Assembly (NCBI GenBank): GCA_963514095.1
Contig: OY741273.1
Coordinates: 2,083,501 to 2,147,500 of the forward strand
Origin: Eutrigla gurnardus
Lineage: Eukaryota > Chordata > Actinopteri > Perciformes > Triglidae
DNA length: 64,000 nucleotides
Direction: 5' to 3'
In this document: one piece after another, positions 1 to 11,641 of the stretch
Layout: each line of letters begins with the position of its first letter
Position numbering within the stretch: position 1 is the stretch's first letter
Notes under the pieces: generated by a model
Seen by the model: only the letters and a program-made list of their open reading frames with translations
Told to the model about the DNA's origin: nothing
Database searches by the model: none
Program-made: the position numbers and the translations under genes

Positions 1-56
1 TAGAACAGTAACAGGCTGCAGAGCTGAGTGCTGAATGTCTCTCACTTTCCCTTCAG

Positions 57-165
57 AAAGGATCAGGGAATGTCGTGACAGCGCCGGTGTCCTGCTGCAT
101 GGAGCTCCAGCCATGCTGTGGCCGGCGGTGGTCCTGTCTCTCTGGAGGGTCCTCGGCACAGACAG
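57..165 (+). other. possible exon at the window edge, unrecognised
   Basis: A pyrimidine tract and CAG at about 47-56 resemble a splice acceptor. In one frame the following bases stay open to a TGA near 173 and contain a short hydrophobic stretch beginning MLWPAVVLSLWRVLG, which could be a signal peptide or a terminal tail. I do not recognise a family and the upstream part lies outside the window. It could equally be chance. Treat it as a candidate terminal or first exon of a neighbouring + strand gene only. Confidence 0.15.
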
Positions 166-277
166 CCAGACTACATGAGGATCTGTGGTGGAAGCTTTCA
201 CCACACGTGTTCATTCAGAGCTGTTGGACATTTGCACTGTTTTTAGAAATGTGCTTTCCTTTTTCATTTGCTTCCAG

Positions 278-3200
278 AAACATGCAAACTTCAGTCCACC
301 CTTTATTTTCTGCTTTTCACAATTGTTAGACACATTTCCTGAAACCTTCCACCCTTTTCTCTAAACAGTAAACACAAAACCCAGTTTTCAAACTACATTC
401 ACAAAACCTCTGATGCTTCTGGCAAAATCAAACAATCACATCAATCAGTCCGTGTCCAGAATCAAACCGTGTTTCCACATCCTCCACACAGCAGTCAGCA
501 GAAAACCACTACTGAGCAGCCTTACACACGGCATCAGAGACTAGAACACACAGAGGTCAGGGGTCATCCAGAAAAACAGTGGATTGTTTTTGAGCCAACA
601 GCAAGTCTTGTTCATTACAACGTTATACAGTAACTAAAAATGCACTTTACATTTTCCAAAAGAAAGATTCAAAGAAAGAAACGTGTTCACACCTGGACAG
701 GTGCAGAGAAGAGAAGACGACAATCAAACACACAAAGAAGACCGCACACTGTCGTCTGCACTTACAACTCCAAGATTTACTGTGTAGCTTCACAACGTTG
801 CTGAACTCAGACCTTCATCATGCGGATTCATCATCATGATATAGGAGACCTCCACCCTCACGAGACCGTCTGGCAAAAAGAGAACATGGAGTTACAAAGA
901 TCTACGCCCAGTAAAAACAGTCATGGAAATATCTGTACACCCAAACAACCAAACCCAACACTTTGCTGTTGTCTTCTCTGGACCTCCTGATTACGGAGCC
1001 ACAGTGAAGCTGGACTTTGTCCTGCTTCCCTCATCGTCATTCCAGGAACAAGAACACGCTCTATCACAGTCACTCCAATTCCATCTGAAATGACAGTACT
1101 CTTCATCCTCCTCATCCTCCTCCTCATGGTCTGCCACCTCTCACACCCACTCCTCCTCCTCTTCCTCTCAGATGGTCTCCCTCCATCTTTGATATCAACT
1201 TTCACGTGTTGAGCAACAAGTGTTTCAGTTTGGACCGGTGTGTGACCTGTGACCCCTGTGCTGTAATTGTATTGCACGTCTGCCCCCTGTGGTCACCATT
1301 ATGCATCACAGTGCAACATGTGTTTGTAGTTTAGAGTGTTGGTAAAAAGAGTGAAAGAGATCTGTGAATAGTGCCTAACTGGGTAGAATGGTTTGAGGTT
1401 TTGCCAACAGAGTGATAATTTCAATAAATGGGTTTAGGATACTGACCGTTTGCTTCAGAGACTTAGAGATTTCATGTTTGTTTTTGTTTTTTTAGCCATT
1501 ATGAAACACTGTAAGTATGAGGAAACCCCGTGCAGTGCAGCATTTGACCCCTGGGTGGTGCTGGTGCACCATAACCAGTCTTGTTGTCCATGTTTGCTCC
1601 TTGTCAGTAGCTCCAGTGTATTCTCACTGGTTACCTCGCTCCTACGTTTGATGACGTGGTTCACTCCCTCCCTCCCTGAGCCTAGCCGTTTTAACATTTA
1701 ATAGCTAGGCTAGATATTTATTGCAGATATCTGTAATTCAATTCTTTCTAGTCAAAAAGAACATTTCAGATATCCACAATGACATTCTTCCTAGGACAAA
1801 TGACGTCACTTTTGCCATTCATGTGTATTGGGCTTTCAGTTTAAGATATCCACAATTACATTATGGATATCTAGAATGAACATTCTGGATATCTGCAATT
1901 GAATTCTTACTAGGAAAAACTCCCATTTCAGATATCTTCAATCCAATTGTTACTAGTCATAATTTTCATTTCAGATATCCAAAATGAAAAACTATTCCAG
2001 ATATCCAGAATGTAATTTTGAATATCCAAAAATACATTGTGACGAGTAGAAATGTCGTTATGGATATCCACAATTCATATTATGACTAAAAAAAAGTAAT
2101 TTCAGATATCTACAATTAGAATTGTGACTAGGAACAATACAATTGCAGATATCCACAAATGTATTGTTGATATCTGTTGACAGGTAGACAGGATGCCATT
2201 TTAAAAAATGTAAAATTATGACTAGTAACAATTGGATTGAAGATATCTGAAATGGGAGTTTTTCCTAGTAAGAATTCAATTGCAGATATCCAGAATGTTC
2301 ATTCTAGATATGCAGAATGTAATTGTGGATATCTGAAATTTAAAGCCCAATACACATGAATGGCAAAAGTGACGTCATTTGTCCTAGGAAGAATGTCATT
2401 GTGGATATCTGAAATGTTCTTTTTGACTAGGAAGAATTGAATTACAGATATCTGCAATACATATCCAGTTTAGCTATTAAATGATTTAACGGCCACTTAT
2501 ACTTTTTAAGGATTTTTAGATATCTTAAATTTAGTTTTGACTAGTACAATCAAAGTCGTAGATATCTTAAAATATCATTTTTACTAGTAAGAATGTATTG
2601 TGGATATCTTTAATTACCATTTCTCCTAGTCAAAGCTATTATGGATATCTAAAATATAATTACAGATAGTAGTGTGGTTTGATTAAATGTTAAAACGGCT
2701 TGCCATATGAGCCTGATTTGATGTGACTGTCTATGAATCCCAGTGACGTCACTGGTCCAGGACCCAGCAGCAGCCTTTAAAAGCTCTCTCTCCTCGGAGG
2801 ACAGACGCACTGGCGTAGCTCAGTGGTTACTTCCTCCTCAAATCTTTGTGATTTCGCGGTTCCCTCCCTCCCCGGGATCGAACCACGGGCGCTGTCCAGT
2901 GTTTTACCGTCTCCGCTGTGAGCCGCTGTCCTTTCTACTCTTTAACTCTCACAAACACTGACGTCACGCTGACTACAACTTCTTCACTTCGCCAAATAAA
3001 AGATCAAACGCTTGTTGCCGCCAACCGGTGAAGCTGCGTTGTTGTGACCGATTCTGAACAAACCGTATCATATCTATAGAAACACACACACACGTATCAT
3101 AACGCCGTGTCTCCCCGCGGTTGTGTTTGAACGACACCGTGTGTTCCTGCGGTGAAGATAGTGAAGAAGGTGCGAAAGTAAAGCCGCCACACGTCCAGCC

Positions 3201-3690
3201 GATACCAGCGCAACAGCGCCCCCTCGCGGCGACCACAGCCGGCCTTTCGTTGTTGTTGCTGCTTCCAGCTCCAACATTTGGGTTTCCTGCTCTCACTCGT
3301 GTTACTGTTAGGATTCTTCCATTTTTCACTTTACCACTAACAGCCCTGTTCCATGTTATTATTGTACTATGGGGAGCTTTGCTCCGTTATATTTACTTAA
3401 ACGTTCTATTCACTGTAACACAGTTGTTGATTATGTGAGCCTTACCGCTACACTGACCCCTGTCTGGCACTGCTAGTTCACTTGACCATAGATTACCATC
3501 CACATACACACCTGGGTGATTCATGCATCTGTTTGTAAGTCCAGACACTTTGACTACTATCACTGCCATACACCAGCAGCACACTGTTTATTAATGTCTA
3601 AAGACACTGGGATTTCATTGCTATGCACCAATACCAATTAATTGTATTCTAAATTGTTTCATCAATGATCTGCATTATTAAAATGGTTGC
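278..3690 (+). repeat. direct tandem duplication, copy 1 (contains foldback insertion)
   Basis: This segment is nearly identical to 3835-6217, in the same orientation. Without the 1,031 bp accounted for by the foldback insertion and its target duplication, it is 2,382 bp against 2,383 bp in copy 2. Only scattered single-base differences are seen, for example one extra C near 4123 in copy 2. The two copies are separated by 144 bp of unrelated sequence. The unit contains a CpG-rich part (about 2880-3290), two palindromic CRE-like TGACGTCA sites (about 2742 and 2960) and a degenerate tRNA-like stretch (about 2812-2910). Open frames up to 118 codons exist on both strands, but I recognise no protein in them. 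Confidence 0.95.
1684..2707. mobile_element. foldback (hairpin-forming) non-autonomous DNA element
   Basis: The ends are inverted repeats: AGCCGTTTTAACATTTAAT at 1684 and its complement ending at 2700. The interior is a large imperfect palindrome, with arms at roughly 1706-1965 and 2213-2480 and many GATATC motifs. It is flanked by direct 7-bp copies of TGAGCCT (1677-1683, 2708-2714). The second duplication copy has a single TGAGCCT and no element (about 5234-5240), so the empty site is known exactly. The right end carries 7 extra bases (TGCCATA and neighbours) that the left end lacks, so the left terminus may be clipped. No coding capacity is visible. The superfamily cannot be assigned from this alone. 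Confidence 0.85.
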
Positions 3691-3834
3691 ACATATTCTA
3701 GACAATTAAGAAGCCAGGATACGCGAGAGCACACAGAAGCCACATTCACTGAAGAGAGGAAGGTCAAGAGATAAAACTGGTTTACTCAGAGGTGAGGGAG
3801 TCATACGAGCAACATAAAGGTCCCATATTATGAA
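3691..3834. other. spacer between duplication copies
   Basis: A 144 bp segment separates the two copies of the tandem duplication and matches neither. No feature is visible in it. Its presence means the copies are not a simple head-to-tail junction. Confidence 0.6.
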
Positions 3835-6217
3835 AAACATGCAAACTTCAGTCCACCCTTTATTTTCTGCTTTTCACAATTGTTAGACACATTTCCTGAA
3901 ACCTTCCACCCTTTTCTCTAAACAGTAAACACAAAACCCAGTTTTCAAACTACATTCACAAAACCTCTGATGCTTCTGGCAAAATCAAACAATCACATCA
4001 ATCAGTCCGTGTCCAGAATCAAACAGTGTTTCCACATCCTCCACACAGCAGTCAGCAGAAAACCACTACTTAGCAGCCTTACACACGGCATCAGAGACTA
4101 GAACACACAGAGGTCAGGGGTCACTCCAGAAAAACAGTGGATTGTTTTTGAGCCAACAGCAAGTCTTGTTCATTACAACGTTATACAATAACTAAAAATG
4201 CACTTTACATTTTCCAAAAGAAAGATTCAAAGAAATAAACGTGTTCACACCTGGACAGGTGCAGAGAAGAGAAGACGACAATCAAACACACAAAGAAGAC
4301 CACACACTGTCGTCTGCACTTACAACTCCAAGATTTACTGTGTAGCTTCACAACGTTGCTGAACTCAGACCTTCATCATGCGGATTCATCATCATGATAT
4401 AGGAGACCTCCACCCTCACGAGACCGTCTGGCAAAAAGAGAACATGGAGTTACAAAGATCTACACCCAGTAAAAACAGTCATGGAAATATCTGTACACCC
4501 AAACAACCAAACCCAACACTTTGCTGTTGTCTTCTCTGGACCTCCTGATTACGGAGCCACAGTGAAGCTGGACTTTGTCCTGCTTCCCTCATCGTCATTC
4601 CAGGAACAAGAACACGCTCTATCACAGTCACTCCAATTCCATCTGAAATGACAGTACTCTTCATCCTCCTCATCCTCCTCCTCATGGTCTGCCACCTCTC
4701 ACACCCACTCCTCCTCCTCTTCCTCTCAGATGGTCTCCCTCCATCTTTGATATCAACTTTCACGTGTTTAGCAACAAGTGTTTCACTTTGGACCGGTGTG
4801 TGACCTGTGACCCCTGTGCTGTAATTGTATTGCACGTCTGCCCCCTGTGGTCACCATTATGCATCACAGTGCAACATGTGTTTGTAGTTTAGAGTTTTAG
4901 TAAAAAGAGTGAAAGAGATCTGTGAATAGTGCCTAACTGGGTAGAATGGTTTGAGGTTTTGCCAACAGAGTGATCATTTCAATAAATGGGTTTAGGATAC
5001 TGACCGTTTGCTTCAGAGACTTAGAGATTTCATGTTTGTTTTTGTTTTTTTAGCCATTATGAAACACTGTAAGTATGAGGAAACCCCGTGCAGTGCAGCA
5101 TTTGACCCCTGGGTGGTGCTGGTGCACCATAACCAGTCTTGTTGTCCATGTTTGCTCCTTGTCAGTAGCTCCAGTGTATTCTCACTGGTTACCTCGCTCC
5201 TACGTTTGATGACGTGGTTCACTCCCTCCCTCCCTGAGCCTGATTTGATGTGACTGTCTATGAATCCCAGTGACGTCACTGGTCCAGGACCCAGCAGCAG
5301 CCTTTAAAAGCTCTCTCTCCTCGGAGGACAGACGCACTGGCGTAGCTCAGTGGTTACTTCCTCCTCAAATCTTTGTGATTTCGCGGTTCCCTCCCTCCCC
5401 GGGATCGAACCACGGGCGCTGTCCAGTGTTTTACCGTCTCCGCTGTGAGCCGCTGTCCTTTCTACTCTTTAACTCTCACAAACACTGACGTCACGCTGAC
5501 TACAACTTCTTCACTTCGCCAAATAAAAGATCAAACGCTTGTTGCCGCCAACCGGTGAAGCTGCGTTGTTGTGACCGATTCTGAACAAACCGTATCATAT
5601 CTATAGAAACACACACACACGTATCATAACGCCGTGTCTCCCCGCGGTTGTGTTTGAACGACACCGTGTGTTCCTGCGGTGAAGATAGTGAAGAAGGTGC
5701 GAAAGTAAAGCCGCCACACGTCCAGCCGATACCAGCGCAACAGCGCCCCCTCGCGGCGACCACAGCCGGCCTTTCGTTGTTGCTGCTGCGTCCAGCTCCA
5801 ACATTTGGGTTTCCTGCTCTCACTCGTGTTACTGTTAGGATTCTTCCATTTTTCACTTTACCACTAACAGCCCTGTTCCATGTTATTATTGTACTATGGG
5901 GAGCTTTGCTCCGTTATATTTACTTAAACGTTCTATTCACTGTAACACAGTTGTTGATTATGTGAGCCTTACCGCTACACTGACCCCTGTCTGGCACTGC
6001 TAGTTCACTTGACCATAGATTACCATCCACATACACACCTGGGTGATTCATGCATCTGTTTGTAAGTCCAGACACTTTGACTACTATCACTGCCATACAC
6101 CAGCAGCACACTGTTTATTAATGTCTAAAGACACTGGGATTTCATTGCTATGCACCAATACCAATTAATTGTATTCTAAATTGTTTCATCAATGATCTGC
6201 ATTATTAAAATGGTTGC
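3835..6217 (+). repeat. direct tandem duplication, copy 2 (empty site for foldback)
   Basis: This is the second copy of the 2.38 kb unit and preserves the uninterrupted target of the foldback element near 5234-5240. It ends at 6217 with the shared GGTTGC, after which unique sequence leads into the usf1 promoter. CRE-like TGACGTCA palindromes recur near 5270 and 5486. The hypothetical short reading frames are the same as in copy 1 and are not supported as genes. Confidence 0.95.
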
Positions 6218-7579
6218 GGTGAGGGTACTTACAAACTTTCAAATGCCTCGTTTTGTGAGTACAGACCCTACTCCTGCAGAAGTTTGGTAACATTCCCTGC
6301 ATTATTATTAGTGGGGTAATTCGAGATATACTCTATGTATCATAGCGCTAGTACTAAGCCGGCTGATAGCGGCTATCTTGACCAATGCTGACCATCGCTA
6401 AAAATGCTTCCGAGGGGGTGTTTCGCTGGATGTCATGGTGGAAATGACCGAGGGTGCATTTCACTCCGAACCATCACTTTAATACGATACTTTACATTTT
6501 ACACTACAGCCAGTTGCATACTTGACGACGTAGTTCGGTTGTATTAGGTCAGCGCATTGATATGAAAAAGCAAAGCTGGTAGAAAGCCTAACAGTGTTAC
6601 CCGGACAGTATCTCCTAGTTCAGTGCACATTTAGGGAACCAGTTTGGGTGAAACAAGTTCCCTCTGCAACATTACATCTACACAGCTTCGGGACGTCGTC
6701 TACGAGGCTCCGTCACCGGTTCTAACGCCCATCTCGACAAAATGTGGCGGACCGTGGGTCAGCTCGTGATGTTGCTCATTTCACCTTAACCATTTATTTT
6801 CCAGAGTCGTCGACTGGTCTGGGATCAGGTGAATGCATTTCCTGTCGCGCGTGCGTATAGCGAACCCTTCATGCTGGAGTGTGTTGACAAATATCGGGGG
6901 AGGGACCACTGCGGCGTAAGTAGATCTTTGTTCGCACTGGAATTTAACAGAATTCATCCGCGTGTGTCTCAGTCCGTTAAATCTCCTTTGAGGTTATACG
7001 TGTTTGTCTCGCGGACAACGCGCCCGCGAAGTAGGCGGAAAGGAAAGAGCTTTGTTAAACATCTGTACATTTTTTTTCTTAAAAAAAAACCCAAAACGCT
7101 GGGGCCGAGTGGTATTGTCTAGCTAGCCGCAATGAGTAGTATAATTTCCGGTGCGAATATCCGATGTAAAATACATGTTAACATTCTTGTCAATATTTTT
7201 TAATAGAGTCAAAGAGCACACACGTTAAAATCCACACTGTACGTGTGAATTATTGCAAGTGTGCTTTCGTAAAACCGTTTCCACCACACAATAACGCTGA
7301 CGCGTGCGGTACGCTCTAATTTGAAGCTTTAATTTTGAAGGTAAGGACCGGCCGTTTCCGGTGTCACACATGTACCGTTCGCCCTGGCTCTGCTCGCGCC
7401 ACTAGCTTCCAACTAGCGTATTTTTCGACTGTTTGACTGTTTAATATTTTCTCGTTTAAAGTCAGCAGTGTTTGTCCTTTCGAGCTACATTGCCTCAATG
7501 TTTCTGTCAAACTCATGAACTGGGTTCACAGTCAGGCTGCGGGCGCGAGTGAAGGTGGTCTCCTCGTCCAAGACTGGAA
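6218..7579 (+). promoter_or_regulatory. usf1: usf1 upstream region and 5' UTR
   Basis: About 1.36 kb of unique sequence lies between the duplication and the usf1 start codon. It is richer in CpG than its surroundings, notably about 6400-6460, 6700-6760, 6840-7035 and 7270-7420, as in vertebrate housekeeping promoters. I see no strong TATA box. The transcription start and any non-coding exon cannot be placed from sequence alone. An open frame at 6829-7122 has no recognisable similarity and is not called. Confidence 0.45.
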
Positions 7580-10500
7580 ATGAAGAGGTGAGGAGGACGG
7601 TAACTAACAACATGCAGCATTGTCAACTAACGTGAGGATAACCAAACCATGCGATGCTAGACGACTAGCTGTGAGTTAATGAATGAATGTGCTGATTTAA
7701 CCACACGATGACTCCTCGTGTGTTTTACATGTGTGCAGCCAACAGAAACGCCCTGAACCGGATGGGAGTGTTGCTCTCAACGAGGAAGGTGAAAACACCG
7801 CATATTATTATTGTTTTTATTATTATTGTTATTGGTTTTATTATAATTGCATATTTAACCTAACTTGTGAAAAGGTATTAAAAGTTATGAAATACGTCCC
7901 AGGGGATTGGTATGATGTTTATATGTGCTGTCAAAAGCAACACTTTCAGTTTCAGACACTCCCCTTTAATGTTGGTAAAATAATTTAGTTGTGGGGGTTT
8001 GTTCAAATGTGTAATGTGTGAAAACCTTAAAGTTTATGTAACATTTTGTGTGTCTTGGTGCTCCTCCAGGGTCTGTAGCCACGGCAGAGGACCCGGCAGC
8101 TATTGCCACCATTCAGTCCGCTGCCACCTACACCGACCAACCCATCAAATACCTTTTCAAGACAGAAGGAGCAGGCGGCCAGGTGTGTGGTCATTTCAGA
8201 TTACCTGCCTGGCGTTGTGTTAGATCTGGAGGGACATTCTTTGACCATTATTTCCAGCAAGAGGCACTTGAGCTGACAATGGCCCCTTTTATGTTGCCTT
8301 TTTGTTGCAGGATCATTGCTCCTTTTTTCCTCAGCGTCGTTAGTGTCAAAGATAGAGAGACCAGTGTTTCCCCTAGAGTATTTTTTCAGACCTGGCGGTA
8401 CCCAATCATGATGGCACAAAGGCACACACGTGGGGTCATAGACAATCGCAGCAACAGCAGACTCACGAGATGTCCGCATAGAGGCCCTGACAAATGATTA
8501 TTGATTTCCGAATTTATATTAGTTCATATTGGGCAGTTTAAACATTTTATTTTGCTTGGCCTGGTGGGGGAAACCATTGGAATGCTGCACCTCCATGCCG
8601 CAAACATTGTAGGGGAATGTCAGTTATTCCGCCTCTGAGCCGGTAATGAAGGTAGTCTCAGCGGAGTAACGGGACAAAACGAGGCGAGACGGCCTCCGTA
8701 TGAAACAGAAGGTTATGTTTTAATGACGTTAAAACATTGATCTGAAGAAGACAGAAAGCCGGTATTTGCTCGAGCAAGGCCGCCATTGTACGCATCAACA
8801 TGCTGTATATGATGCATAGCTACTATGCTTGACGAGTCATGTAAATGTTCACGAATAGCAAGAGAAACTCAACTCTCACTTAACCTTCCATTGTTGTTTT
8901 GGTGTGCAAGACGCATTTAATACATCACACTACGGCCGATGCGGATGTGGGACACGTCACACCCTCGGTTCCGTGAAGCCAGGATCCTTGGGTGCAAAGC
9001 GGCATATTGAGGATTCTTCTTTCCGTGATTATGGCGGGATCTCCTTTTAAAAAGGCCTAGTGACACAATACCCACAATACACTCATACTCTCGCATTAGA
9101 AATACCTCAGCATTAAAAACACACTGAAACTAGATTTTGGATTAATAGAGTATAGAACTGCATACTAGGAAAGTTAGTTAAGTTGTGATTCAGATTGTTC
9201 CACCAGGTGGGTTGAAGCACTTTAAGTAGAAATCCTCGCCTTTTGACTAGACCTTGGGTGTCACCTCAAATTATACCTGTGGACCACTACCCCAAAAGAA
9301 AAACAACAAATAAACCAAGCAACTATGTTATTTGACACAATAGGTCGGAATGGAAATTGAAGCAGTTGTCAGAAGGGTTTCTCCTGTTATTGCCTTCATG
9401 CAAACTGACTGTAACAAGTGCATATCTTCTCTGTGACTCTGACTCATGAAAATTGCGTTACCATCCTGGTCTCCGTCCTCATGACCCACTTCACGTAATG
9501 GAGACCTAAAAGTAGAAGTTGGATTTAGATGCGTCTACGTGCTCTACATTTGTATCAGTATGTCACCTAATGTGTGATGTGTTGTGTCCCAGGTGACCTA
9601 CAGAGTGATCCAGGTGTCGGATGGCCAGTTGGAGGCTCAGACAGATGGCGCTGCAGCGGTCAGCCTCGTCACTGGTTTCCCTGCAACCACTCAGACTGTC
9701 ACACAGGTGAGAGCGACACCGGCCGACTGTACGAGCGGGAAAAATGACCAACTAACCTTCTCCTTTCAAACCTGACATATTTGATACTAAAATCGAGCTT
9801 AGGTTTGCAAGATGCGTCGGTCCGCTTAAAGGAATACTTCACCGGTGGAACATGAGTCTGTATTGAAAGTGGGTCATATGTCAAAATGTAAAATAAATGG
9901 ATTTAAAATCACTTTTTGGCTTATGTGGATGGAAGACAACAACTCCCACAATGCACAGCTTCGCAGGCCACTCCCACTGATGTAGACAGACTGGCGGCGG
10001 CGAGCAGCCCGGTGGTGAGTGGATTTGGGACAGAGTGCAGAGCAGGTCTGTAGTGTCAGTGGGTCCCACCACTGGTCTGTAACAGGTCTGTAGTCTCACT
10101 GGGTCCCTCCACTGGTCTGTAACAGGTCTGTAGTCTCACTGGGTCCCACCACTGGTCTGTAACAGGTCTGTAGTCTCAATGGGTCCCTCCACTGGTCTGT
10201 AACAGGTCTGTAGTCTCAGTGGGTCCCACCACCGGTCTGTAATAGGTCTGTAGTCTCAGTGGGTCCCTCCACTGGTCTGTAACAGGTCTGTAGTCTCACT
10301 GGGTCCCACCACTGGTCTGTAACAGGTCTGTAGTCTCAGTGGGTCCCTCCACTGGTCTGTAACAGGTCTGTAGTCTCACTGGGTCCCACCACTGGTCTGT
10401 AACAGGTCTGTAGTGTCAGTGGGTCCCTCCACTGGTCTGTAACAGGTCTGGAGTCTCGGTGGGTCCCTCCACTGGTCTGTAACAGGTCTGTAGTGTCAGT

Positions 10501-11598
10501 GGGTCCCTCCACTGGTCTGTACCAGGTCTGTAGTGTCAGCTGGTCCCACCACTGGTTTGTTACAGGTCTGGAGTCTCGGTGGGTCCCTCCACTGGTCTGT
10601 AACAGGTCTGGAGTCTCAGTGGGTGCTGCCCCCTACAGGCGGGTTGAAAACATGTGGAACTAGTGTTGTAGTCTCACATCCTTAGGGCGGTCAAAATTGC
10701 TCAAAAATGACGTTCGAATATTCCCTTTAAAAAAACGCATATATTCGAATTTCAATAACGGGACAGATTAATACGAGACATACCTACTTGTATAGGTAAT
10801 TTATTTAAGTTTAAACATATTTAACAACATATTACTGACACAAAAATAAGTAAATGAACTAATGGCCAAGACCGCAGACCTAGGCCACTCGCTCTCCCTC
10901 CCTCTCCCTCCCTCTCCCTCACTCTCTGCACATAGCGGTTTCAATGAACGACAACAATAAACAAATACTGAGTGCTGATCAAGAGTTTTGTGCAAGCATT
11001 TTAAGGTTGTGATTCTTGTCCCAAATATGGCAGGCTTCATTCAGTGATTGAAACAAATATTAATATTAATTGAAGTTTTAGAGTATAGAACAGACATTCC
11101 CTGACCTCAGGCGCGCGCCCACCTGTAAAGCAGACAGTCGTTTTTTTTTCTCCATATGATTCGAATGTTAATTTTCACAGTTGAAATTCTGTTTTTAAAC
11201 AACTATTCGAATATATATTCGAATTTAGAATATTTGTTGACAGTCCTACACCCCCTACACCACCAAAGAGCCTCCGATGATGCAACATGAGGATATTTGC
11301 ATCATCGGAGGCTCTTTTTCAGAACAGAAACACGGAGATCTCCGTCTGAAATGAAGGAATGATGACGACATTCAAACATACTACCGGGTACTACCGGTAC
11401 TAACCATACAAAGCTTCATGCAGACGGTGAAGTATTCCTTAAACTCTGAGGCATTGGAAGTGTATAAAACAGTCATGCAGTAGTTTCTCATCTTTGGCTG
11501 GTGGAGTTGTAGCATTTATTGCTATACTTTACCCACAATGCACTGCTACATTCATGCTGTAATGTTACTGCTCACTGTCACACGCTCTCACTCTCTCA

Positions 11599-11641
<43 letters not shown>

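Larger units (their letters stand above)
9830..11438. mobile_element. TTAA-flanked MITE in usf1 intron 4, carrying nested repeats
   Basis: The ends are inverted repeats: AGGAATACTTCACCGG at 9830 and its near complement ending at 11438. Each is bordered by TTAA (9826-9829, 11439-11442). The 1.6 kb interior holds a 40-bp minisatellite (10043-10624), a hAT-like insertion (10683-11248) and a perfect hairpin (11265-11317). No transposase is visible. TTAA target duplication is typical of piggyBac-type elements, but the family assignment is inference. Confidence 0.65.

Noticed and set aside
921..1277. 118-codon minus-strand frame repeated at 4479-4835, and 105/118-codon frames near 3000-3440 and 5500-5965
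   Set aside because: They are preserved between the two copies only because the duplication is recent. Arg/Lys-rich or low-complexity content with no recognised domain.
2812..2910. tRNA gene in the duplication (GGCGTAGCTCAGTGGTTA and GGGATCGAACC)
   Set aside because: The box A-like and box B-like parts are on opposite strands or wrongly spaced, and no cloverleaf forms. At most a decayed tRNA-derived fragment.
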